Source of the DNA: Actinomycetota bacterium
GTDB lineage: Bacteria > Actinomycetota > Thermoleophilia > Solirubrobacterales > Solirubrobacteraceae
Reading direction: 5' to 3'
NCBI GenBank assembly: GCA_005788585.1
Contig: SYBY01000460.1
Coordinates: 1-8,186, forward strand
Length of the DNA: 8,186 nt
Shown here: positions 1 through 6,259 of the stretch, in pieces
How positions within the stretch are numbered: position 1 is the first letter of the stretch
How the letters are laid out: every line of letters begins with the position of its first letter
Position numbers and translations under genes: made by a program
The notes under the pieces: model-generated
What the model was told of the DNA's origin: nothing
The model's database searches: none
What the model saw: only the letters and a program-made list of their open reading frames with translations

Positions 1-885
1 CATCCCCTGCGACATGCTCGGCGCCGCGAAGCACACGAGGTCCTGCGGGTAGGCGCGGTCGAGGAGCTTCTGGCCGCGACGCACGACGTAGACGTTGCTG
101 CGGTTCTTCGATCCGTACGAGGTGCTGAAGAGGAAGTGCTGGGGCGTGACGGCCAGGCCCTGGGTCTTCTTCGGGATCTGCCGCCAGTTGCCGGGTCCGC
201 CGATGCGGCGCAGCCCGCCCTTCGGGCCGAGGGAGAAGCGGTACATGCGGTTGCGGCTGTCGTCGTCGAAGGTTCCGACCCAGAGACTGTTCCCTTCCGC
301 GGCGAGGAACGACGCGGCGAACCCCGCCGTGCCGACGTCGAGCTTGATCTCGGCACGCGCCTTCAGCTCCCCGCCGTTCGCCAGCGCGGCGCGGACCGCG
401 GGCAGGTCGAACTTCAGGACCGTCGGCAGGCCGTCGACCGTCGGCCCGGAGACGTACATCCACGACCCGGCGACCGCGACGCCGCCCACGTGGGCGTCCA
501 CGAAGCCCTTGCGCCCGGGGCGCACCAGGACCGGCATCTGCGTGGCGCCGCCTCCCGGGACCATGCCGACCACGACCGCCCGGTGCGTGTCGTCGTTGTA
601 GGCGGACTGCAGGAGCAGGTCGTTGCCGGGACCGCCCCACCCGGCCCACGTCCCGAGGCCCTGGGGCACGTACCCGTCGAGCATCGCCTGCGGGATCCCG
701 TGCCCGAGCTTGAAGCGGGCGTCGTAGGCCTTCGACGCAGAGTCGCCGTGGTAGAACGCCGTCGGGCCGGTGTCGTTCAGGCAGCGAAACGACTCGGACT
801 GGGCCTCCCACGGTTCGTCCGCGCCGGCGGGCGGTGCCGCGGCGAGCAGGATGGGGATGGCGAGGAGGGCACAGTGACGTCGCAT
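1..885 (-). CDS. Secreted protein of unknown function, 3' end cut off by the window
   Basis: Reading from the ATG at 885 down to base 1 gives 295 codons with no stop, so the gene is partial at its C-terminus. The first 22 residues form a signal peptide: two Arg, a hydrophobic run (CALLAIPILLAAA), then a PPAGA cleavage-like site before DEPWEAQ. No membrane segment follows. The mature part is rich in Gly, Trp, Asp and short beta-strand-like stretches, with GYVPQGLGTWAGWGGPGN at 71-88, AHVGGVAVAGSWMYVSG at 131-147, NSLWVGTFDD at 199-208 and TQGLAVTPQHFLFSTSYG at 241-258. The spacing of these strands suggests a beta-propeller-like fold. The GYVPQGL region resembles secreted proteins common in Streptomyces that have no assigned function. 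It is divergent from the CHAP hydrolase gene and shares its promoter region. AGAGG directly abuts the ATG, and a GGGAG lies 12-17 bases upstream. The function is unknown; the coding call is firm. Confidence 0.85.
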   Translation of the reverse strand, partial: MRRHCALLAIPILLAAAPPAGADEPWEAQSESFRCLNDTGPTAFYHGDSASKAYDARFKLGHGIPQAMLDGYVPQGLGTWAGWGGPGNDLLLQSAYNDDTHRAVVVGMVPGGGATQMPVLVRPGRKGFVDAHVGGVAVAGSWMYVSGPTVDGLPTVLKFDLPAVRAALANGGELKARAEIKLDVGTAGFAASFLAAEGNSLWVGTFDDDSRNRMYRFSLGPKGGLRRIGGPGNWRQIPKKTQGLAVTPQHFLFSTSYGSKNRSNVYVVRRGQKLLDRAYPQDLVCFAAPSMSQGM

Positions 886-926
886 CCTCTGCTGGCTCTC
901 CCGCCAGGGTGTGCGGCAAACCCGCT

Positions 927-948
927 CCTCACGGAAATCTCACGAACG
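927..948 (+). promoter_or_regulatory. Tandem 11-bp operator-like repeat, site A
   Basis: Two adjacent 11-base units share a CTCACG core exactly 11 bases apart: CCTCACGGAAA at 927-937 and TCTCACGAACG at 938-948. An 11-base tandem spacing is what OmpR/PhoB-family response regulators recognise (known for PHO boxes). The second unit is mirrored by a unit of site B: TCTCACGAA at 938-946 is the reverse complement of TTCGTGAGA at 967-975. The regulator is inferred; the repeat is directly visible. Confidence 0.5.
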
Positions 949-953
949 AGGTG

Positions 954-975
954 TCGCGATGAGAACTTCGTGAGA
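954..975 (-). promoter_or_regulatory. Tandem 11-bp operator-like repeat, site B, facing site A
   Basis: On the minus strand two 11-base units lie end to end: TCTCACGAAGT (975-965) and TCTCATCGCGA (964-954). On the plus strand this appears as TGAGAAC at 960-966 and again at 971-977. It has the same CTCA core as site A in the opposite orientation, five bases away. It lies about 100 bases before the CHAP gene start and about 70 bases before the start of the divergent secreted-protein gene, so one regulator could control both. A weak -10-like CATCGT at 985-990 follows in the plus direction. Confidence 0.45.
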
Positions 976-1061
976 ACGGGCTGGCATCGTCCCGCCGGCC
1001 ACCTGCAGAGTGCGGCCGGCAAGCACGGCCGGCTGCCTCCTCGCCGTGGTCCCATCTCACC

Positions 1062-1067
1062 AGGAGG
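1062..1067 (+). promoter_or_regulatory. Shine-Dalgarno site fixing the GTG start of the CHAP gene
   Basis: A perfect AGGAGG lies six bases before the GTG at 1074. It is the strongest ribosome binding site in the window and sets the start codon, which is followed directly by a signal peptide. Confidence 0.85.
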
Positions 1068-1073
1068 ACGTAC

Positions 1074-1949
1074 GTGTCCAACACGATCGCGGCGAGCCGG
1101 CACCGGCTCGGCCTGTCCGCACTCGCCACCACCGCCGCTGTGCTGACGGCGGCGCTCATCTCGGTGCCGGATGCCGACGCGCGCCCCGTCTGCGACACCA
1201 GCGGCAACCCCTGCCCCGCGCCGCCGCAGCACGCCACGGGCAAGGTCGACGTCGCCGACGGCTACACGCTGACGGTGCGGCGCGGCCCCCGGCTGGCGGC
1301 CCCGAAGGTCCGCGAGCTCAAGGACGGCGCAACGGTGAAGATCGTCTGCCAGACAACCGGTGAGCAGGTCACCGGCACGTTCGGCACGTCGACGCTGTGG
1401 AACAAGCTCGCGCGCGGCGGGTTCGTCAGCGACACCTACATCTACACCGGCAGTGACGGCCGCGTCGCTCCCGAGTGCCCGCGAGCGAAGAAGCCGAAGA
1501 GCAAGCCGCGCCCCCAGGACGGCGGGAAGCGCCGCCCGCGCTCGGTCGTCCTGCGCAACGACTATCCGTACCCGAACGCCTCGCCCGAGCAGGCCGACCC
1601 CTGGGCGTTCTTCTACCGGGAGTGCACCAGCTTCGTCGCGTACCGCCTGAACCGGCTGCGGAAGTTCACGTTCACCAACCGGATGGACGGCGGGCACTTC
1701 GGGGACGCCGGCGGCTGGGACGAGAACGCCCGTGCGCTCGGATTCCGCGTCGACAAGCGCCCCACCGTCGGCTCCGTGATGGTGCGCGACAGCGGGACCT
1801 GGGGCCACGTGGCGATCGTCGCCAAGGTCACACGCAACCGCTTCCTGGTCGAGGAGTACAACCACGGCGTGCGGCACGGGTACGGCCAGCGCTGGATCAC
1901 CCGCGCGGCCTCCCCGGAGTGGGACCACTTCATCCACTTCCGCACCTGA
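1074..1949 (+). CDS. Secreted SH3-like plus CHAP-domain peptidoglycan hydrolase
   Basis: A 291-residue protein from a GTG start. Residues 1-37 are a signal peptide (basic start, Ala/Leu core, cleavage-like ADA-RP). Residues about 56-128 look like a bacterial SH3 domain: LTVRRGPRLAAPKVRELKDG, then TLWNKLARGGFVSDTYIYTG. Residues 131-158 are a basic, Pro-rich linker. Residues about 160-290 are a CHAP domain. The nucleophile is Cys184 in FYRECTSFVAYRLNR, the histidine is His245 in TWGHVAIVAKV, and Glu261 or Asn263 in VEEYNH completes the site. CHAP enzymes cut peptidoglycan as amidases or endopeptidases, so this is probably an exported cell-wall hydrolase used in growth, division or lysis. Four Cys outside the catalytic domain (40, 47, 92, 135) could form disulfides. 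It is divergent from the secreted-protein gene and convergent with the glycosyltransferase gene, with a hairpin between. The cleaved bond cannot be told from sequence. Confidence 0.92.
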   Translation: MSNTIAASRHRLGLSALATTAAVLTAALISVPDADARPVCDTSGNPCPAPPQHATGKVDVADGYTLTVRRGPRLAAPKVRELKDGATVKIVCQTTGEQVTGTFGTSTLWNKLARGGFVSDTYIYTGSDGRVAPECPRAKKPKSKPRPQDGGKRRPRSVVLRNDYPYPNASPEQADPWAFFYRECTSFVAYRLNRLRKFTFTNRMDGGHFGDAGGWDENARALGFRVDKRPTVGSVMVRDSGTWGHVAIVAKVTRNRFLVEEYNHGVRHGYGQRWITRAASPEWDHFIHFRT

Positions 1950-1956
1950 GACGACA

Positions 1957-1993
1957 GACGTCGCGGGCCGGCTCCGGCCGGCCCGCCGGCGTC
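1957..1993. terminator. Hairpin terminator between convergent genes
   Basis: GCGGGCCGGC (1963-1972) pairs perfectly with GCCGGCCCGC (1977-1986) around a four-base TCCG loop. An outer GACG/CGTC pair (1957-1960 with 1990-1993) extends the stem. It starts eight bases after the CHAP stop and ends five bases before the stop of the opposing operon, so it can serve both strands. Neither side has a T-tract, which is common for terminators in high-GC actinobacteria. Confidence 0.65.
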
Positions 1994-1997
1994 AGGG

Positions 1998-2681
1998 TCA
2001 CGGCATCTCGGCAGCCGCGCGGAGCACCGCCACGCTGTCCCGCACGGGGTGAAACGAACTGGGTTGGCCCTCGTAGATCGCGGGGATCGGGACCCAGCCG
2101 ATCGTGACCCCCGCCGCCAGGCAGGCCCGCAGGTGCCGCGTCTCGGCCTCATAGCCACCGCCCGGGAACCCGACCTCGTGCAGCGCGCGCCCGTGCAGCA
2201 GGCGCATCCCGCACTGGCTGTCGCGGACGCGGACCCCGCTTGCCCGGCTGACGACCCGGTTGGCCGTCCGGTTGGCGAGGCGGCGCACGAGCGGCACGTC
2301 GCGCGGCGCGGCGAAGCGGTCGCCGATGACGAGCTCCGATGTCGCGGACGCCGCGAGGAACGCGGGGACATGTTCGGGCGGGTGCTGGCCGTCGCCGTCG
2401 AGCACCATCACGCCGTCCGGGGGCGCGCCACCCTCCCGCAGGTGCCGGAGTCCCGCCGCCACGGCGTGGCCCTTGCCTGACCGCCGGCCGAGGTGCAGCA
2501 CGCCGAGCTCGAGGTCCGCAGCGAGCCGGTCCAGGTGGCGCGCCTGCCGGGGCGCCATCGCGTCGTCGACGACGAGCACGCGCGGCAGGTGCTGCACGAC
2601 CCGCTCGAGGAGCGCGCGGGTGGGCGGCTCGACGTGGCAGGTCACAAGCGCGACCAGATCGGCGGCATCGAGCCGGGTCAC
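1998..2681 (-). CDS. Family 2 glycosyltransferase, dolichyl-phosphate-mannose-synthase-like
   Basis: A 227-residue soluble protein starting at GTG 2681, whose GTGA overlaps the stop of the upstream fusion gene by four bases. There is no Shine-Dalgarno sequence before it, so translation probably depends on coupling. GT-A fold marks of the polyprenyl-phosphate glycosyltransferase group are clear: VLVVDD at 35-40, RRSGKGHAVAAGL at 66-78 (nucleotide-sugar region), LDGDGQHPPEHVPAF at 94-108 (metal-binding Asp and the DGQHPP hallmark), IGDRF at 119-123, NRTANRVVSRASG at 137-149 and DSQCGMRLL at 154-162. It lacks the C-terminal membrane helices of GtrB-type relatives, so it is cytoplasmic or peripheral. 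It likely moves a sugar from a nucleotide or GDP donor onto a lipid phosphate or lipid acceptor; donor and acceptor are not readable. It is the last gene of the operon with a lipid kinase and a PAP2/PhoD fusion, which supports a lipid acceptor. Confidence 0.9.
   Translation of the reverse strand: MTRLDAADLVALVTCHVEPPTRALLERVVQHLPRVLVVDDAMAPRQARHLDRLAADLELGVLHLGRRSGKGHAVAAGLRHLREGGAPPDGVMVLDGDGQHPPEHVPAFLAASATSELVIGDRFAAPRDVPLVRRLANRTANRVVSRASGVRVRDSQCGMRLLHGRALHEVGFPGGGYEAETRHLRACLAAGVTIGWVPIPAIYEGQPSSFHPVRDSVAVLRAAAEMP
2678..2681 (-). promoter_or_regulatory. GTGA start/stop overlap, fusion to glycosyltransferase gene
   Basis: TGA of the fusion gene (2680-2678) overlaps GTG of the glycosyltransferase (2681-2679). 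The upstream bases TTCGGGTTCCTCCACT carry no Shine-Dalgarno sequence. It has the same architecture as the first junction, implying fixed co-translation of all three operon proteins. Confidence 0.75.
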
Positions 2682-5600
2682 AGTGGAGGAACCCGAACGG
2701 TGAACCTGTACTGCGTCAGCATCCGGCCATCGTACGTTCGGCCGGCGAAGTGCACCGTGAGCGTCTCGCCCCGATCGCGGACGCCGACGGTGCCGTACTG
2801 GCCCGCCCCGCCGAAGCTGCCCTCGCTGAACGGCCCGCCCTTCACGTGCCCCGGCCGGTCGAGGGCCGCGGCATGGAACACCGGGAATCCTGCGCGGCCC
2901 GTGCCCGAGTAGTCGCTGTGGGACCCGTCGTCGATCGCGACCATGTGCGCATCGCCGGCGAGCATGGCCAGCCGGTCGATCCCGTTCCGCGCGATGAAGC
3001 GCGAGAGCGCCGCTCGCTCGCGCGGGTAGCCCGCCCAGCTGTCACCGCCCGGAGCGGCGGGGTCGATCCACGGCACCGAGCTCACCAGCACTGTGAGCGC
3101 GAAGCGGTCGCGCGCCGCCAGCAGCTCACGGTGCAGCCACCGCGTCTGCCGGGCTCCGAGCATCGACGTCTCCGTCCGGGCCGACCGGGTGTCGAGCATG
3201 AGGAAGCGCACCCGCCCGATGGTGAACGCCTGGTTGATCGTGCTGTCCCGGCCCGCCGGAAGCGGGTAGTGCGGCACGGCCGCCCGGTAGGCCCACCGCG
3301 CCGCCGGCCGACTGGGCGAGCTCGCGTCGGCGCCGTCCGGCCCGTAGTCGTGGTCGTCCCAGGTGTACGCGACCGGGGCGCTGCGGTACAGGGCGCCCTG
3401 CGCGGGGCCGCCGACCGAGCGGTCGTACTGGTCGACGAAGAGCCCCGGGGCGTCCTGATCGATGTTCGCGTAGAAGAGGTCGCCGAGCGCGAGGTACAGG
3501 AGCGGCTGCTCGTGGCGGATCGTGTCGAACACCGCGCCGTTGGAGGCGACCCGCGCGCACCCGCCGACCGCGATCGTGAAGGACTGCGCGCCGGGGGCGA
3601 ACGTCGTGACGCGGCCGATCCGGTTGCGGTCCACGCGGCCATCGACCTCGACCCCGTAGAAGTACCGCGTCGACGGCGCGAGGCCGTTCATCCGGAACGA
3701 CAGCAACCGGCGGTTGCGCTCCTCGTCGGCACGCTGCACCGGCGACACGCGCGCACCGCGAAGGTCCGGGCGCGTCCCGATGACCAGCCTCGCCCGTGCG
3801 TCGGTGTTCAGTCGCGCGTTGACGGTCACCCCGTCCGACGTGACGCCACCCGACCAGATCCAGTGCACCCGCCAAGTCGGCGGCGGCGTCAGGGCCGACT
3901 GCGGATGCGCGGGACCATAGGCGCGGTCGTGCACGGCGAGCGCGCCCGCGGCGCCCAGACCGAGCACCGCGACCGCACCCGTGGCGGCGAGGGCCGCGCC
4001 GCGCATGGTCCGGACCGGGTGCCAGGCGAAGAGGAACAGCGTGGCCGGCACGAAGAACGACAGGCAGGCGCCCACGGCGAACGCCGGGTTGTATTCCAGC
4101 GCGGCGAGGATGCCGAGACCGAGCCCGGCCAGCGCGAGCAGGGCGCCGGCGAGCGGGTCGCGCCACCACCCGGCGGCGACGCCCGCCGCGGCGAGCACGA
4201 GAAGCCCGATCTGTGCCTGGCTCTCGACCGAGGCGCCCAGGACACCGCCGTCGGGCGACTGCGGCGCCCCGGCCGTCACGAGCAGCACGATGAAGGCGAG
4301 CAGGGCGCCGCCGCTCAGCGCCCGCCCGGTCCATCGCAGCCGCTGCGCCCCCTCCTGCGTGAAGGCCAGCGTCCGGATCGTCTCGCGCAGGCGCCCCGGC
4401 GCGTCGTCGGCCACGACCAGCGTCGCGTACGCCGCGAGATAGCCCATGACGAACCCGGCGATGACGTCGGAGGGGAAATGCGCGCCGTAGGAGATGCGGG
4501 TGACGCCGATGATGAGGACGTAGCCCCACAGGACCACGCGCAGGGCCGGCACGAGCGACCCCACCGTGGCCACGATCGCCGTCGTCACCGCGACGTGGCC
4601 GCTCGGGAAGGACGGCAGGCCGGCGAACCGATGGCTGTTGGCCGGCAGCGTCCCCAGCACCTCCTCGGGACGTGGCCGCTCCCACAGCGCCCAGCAGAGC
4701 TGCACCATGGCGTACGCGATGATCCCCGCGGCGACGACGATGACCGCGGCCCGCACCGGTGGGCCGAGCCCATCGCGGTAGGTCGCAGCCATGGCGATCA
4801 CCACGAGCAGCGTGTAGTTCTGGATGTGCGGATCGACGACGAGGCGGTCGATGACCTGGGGGCTGCCGCCGAATCCGTAGAGCAGGCTGAACGCCTCGAC
4901 GTCCGCTCTCAGAAGGGCGGTCTGCTGGATGAGCAGGCCGAGCCCGAGCAGGACGAGCGTGGCTGCGGTCAGGAGCGCCGTCGCACGCAGGGCGAGGCGT
5001 GCCCGCGGGCTCAGCGTGAGCCGGCCGGACGCCAGCCGGGCGAGTGGCAGCAGCGCAGCGAGCGTCACGACCCCGCCGAGGACGAACAGCGACCGGTAGC
5101 TGTCGGTGAGCGCGATCGTCCACCCGGCGGCCGGGACCGCGACGGCGCTCGAGATCGCCCGCACGGAGAAGTACAGCGCGCTGTACGCCCCCTCCTCTCC
5201 CTTCGGGATGAACGCCGAGAACGCGGGGAAGCCGAGCGTCGTGAGCACCCCGAAGCCGACGGCGACCGGCACAAGCGCCACCGCGACCGCGGCCAGATCC
5301 GAGGAGGCGGCGACGGCGAGCAGCCCGGCGCCCATCGCCCCGGCGCCTGCGACCAGCAGCGCGCGCTGGTGCTCGACCTTCGCCAGGCCCGCGGCGAGCA
5401 TCGCGACCCCGCCCACGATGCCGAACGCGGCCAGCAGCAGGCCCGCGGTACTCGTCCGCAGGTCGAGCTCACGGTCGGCATAGAGGATGAAGAACGGGGG
5501 CAGGCCGACGTACCCGAGCACCCACAGCGCCTGGGCGCCGAGGACGAGCCGCGCGCCCGGCCGCGTCGCCGCGTGCAGGTAGTAGCGCGTGCCCCGCCGC

Positions 5601-6259
5601 GCACCGGGATCCGCCGGCGGCTGGGGCGGCTGCTCGCGGCCGCGCATGCGCCGGACCGTCGGGGCGGCCAGGAGCGGGAGAAGCACGGCGCCGAGCGCGA
5701 ACGGCATCCAGCCCGCCTGCTCGATGAGGAACCCGCCGGCCACGACGCCGGCGAGCGTCCCGACGAGCATCGCGACCTCCTCCCCGCCCGTCGCGGCCGC
5801 CCGCTCCTGCTCGCCGAAGTTCTCCGGGATCAGCGCCCGGTGACCGGTCGTCACCGCGTTCAGCCCGATGTAGGCGACCGCCGCGAAGGCGGCGAGCGCG
5901 AGATAGGAGCTCGCGTACCCGAGCGCCACGGCGAGCAGGCCGCCGGCAGCGAGCAGGCTCCCTCCCAGCACGAACGGGAGCGTGCGGCCGTGGCCGCGCT
6001 CGCGCAGACGGTCGCTCCACACGCCGACGACGAGCGGAACGACGAGACCGGCCGCCGTGTTGACGAGCATCACCGTGCCGATGAGACCCGGGCTGTCCTG
6101 GATCCGGCCGAGCAGGACCGGGAGATAGGTGGTCAGCAGCGCGCGCCCGAGCCCGGCGCCGACGGCCGCAGCGCTGAACGCGACGAGCGCGGCCGTTCCG
6201 GACGGGACCGCCGCGTGCACCCGCCGCTGCCACCTCGCGTGCGCGGTGGCCGGCCTCAC
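2678..6259 (-). CDS. Three-part fusion: MFS transporter, PAP2 phosphatase, PhoD-type phosphoesterase
   Basis: 1193 residues from GTG 6259. That codon overlaps the upstream kinase stop (GTGA) and lies just before the first helix. The longer frame from 6385 adds only Arg-rich shadow of the kinase gene. Residues 20-410 are a 12-helix MFS domain with the loop 2-3 signature GVWSDRLRERGHGRTLPF at 79-96, resembling sugar/cation (GPH, SLC45) carriers. Residues 421-620 are PAP2: ERPRP at 527-531, PSFPSGHVAVTTA at 549-561 (His555), and TRISYGAHFPSD at 587-598 (Arg588, His594, Asp598). Residues 645-776 hold five more helices. Residues 788-1193 are PhoD-like: an Fn3-like lead, GGCARV with Cys901, LALGDLFYAN with Asp927, YTWDDHDYG with Asp968/Asp969/His970, LMLDTRSAR, and LAGDAHMV with Asp1103/His1105. 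Odd helix counts after the MFS part put the PAP2 and PhoD sites outside. PAP2 enzymes dephosphorylate lipid phosphates; PhoD enzymes hydrolyse phosphodiesters. The transport substrate is unknown. Confidence 0.9.
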   Translation of the reverse strand: MRPATAHARWQRRVHAAVPSGTAALVAFSAAAVGAGLGRALLTTYLPVLLGRIQDSPGLIGTVMLVNTAAGLVVPLVVGVWSDRLRERGHGRTLPFVLGGSLLAAGGLLAVALGYASSYLALAAFAAVAYIGLNAVTTGHRALIPENFGEQERAAATGGEEVAMLVGTLAGVVAGGFLIEQAGWMPFALGAVLLPLLAAPTVRRMRGREQPPQPPADPGARRGTRYYLHAATRPGARLVLGAQALWVLGYVGLPPFFILYADRELDLRTSTAGLLLAAFGIVGGVAMLAAGLAKVEHQRALLVAGAGAMGAGLLAVAASSDLAAVAVALVPVAVGFGVLTTLGFPAFSAFIPKGEEGAYSALYFSVRAISSAVAVPAAGWTIALTDSYRSLFVLGGVVTLAALLPLARLASGRLTLSPRARLALRATALLTAATLVLLGLGLLIQQTALLRADVEAFSLLYGFGGSPQVIDRLVVDPHIQNYTLLVVIAMAATYRDGLGPPVRAAVIVVAAGIIAYAMVQLCWALWERPRPEEVLGTLPANSHRFAGLPSFPSGHVAVTTAIVATVGSLVPALRVVLWGYVLIIGVTRISYGAHFPSDVIAGFVMGYLAAYATLVVADDAPGRLRETIRTLAFTQEGAQRLRWTGRALSGGALLAFIVLLVTAGAPQSPDGGVLGASVESQAQIGLLVLAAAGVAAGWWRDPLAGALLALAGLGLGILAALEYNPAFAVGACLSFFVPATLFLFAWHPVRTMRGAALAATGAVAVLGLGAAGALAVHDRAYGPAHPQSALTPPPTWRVHWIWSGGVTSDGVTVNARLNTDARARLVIGTRPDLRGARVSPVQRADEERNRRLLSFRMNGLAPSTRYFYGVEVDGRVDRNRIGRVTTFAPGAQSFTIAVGGCARVASNGAVFDTIRHEQPLLYLALGDLFYANIDQDAPGLFVDQYDRSVGGPAQGALYRSAPVAYTWDDHDYGPDGADASSPSRPAARWAYRAAVPHYPLPAGRDSTINQAFTIGRVRFLMLDTRSARTETSMLGARQTRWLHRELLAARDRFALTVLVSSVPWIDPAAPGGDSWAGYPRERAALSRFIARNGIDRLAMLAGDAHMVAIDDGSHSDYSGTGRAGFPVFHAAALDRPGHVKGGPFSEGSFGGAGQYGTVGVRDRGETLTVHFAGRTYDGRMLTQYRFTVRVPPL
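6256..6259 (-). promoter_or_regulatory. GTGA start/stop overlap, kinase to fusion gene
   Basis: TGA of the kinase (6258-6256) and GTG of the fusion gene (6259-6257) share bases. There is no Shine-Dalgarno sequence in the preceding 15 bases (GCGCCTCGTCCGCCC), so reinitiation after termination is the likely way the fusion gene is translated. The overlap decides its start codon. Confidence 0.75.

Noticed and set aside
136..1146. A 336-codon plus-strand open frame over the first secreted-protein gene
   Set aside because: It has Arg/Val-rich low-complexity translation and crosses the divergent promoter and the CHAP start. The minus strand has a signal peptide and a structured protein.
777..1937. 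A 386-codon minus-strand open frame opposite the CHAP gene
   Set aside because: It is a shadow: the plus strand has a perfect AGGAGG, a signal peptide and CHAP catalytic residues. The frame also runs into the divergent gene.
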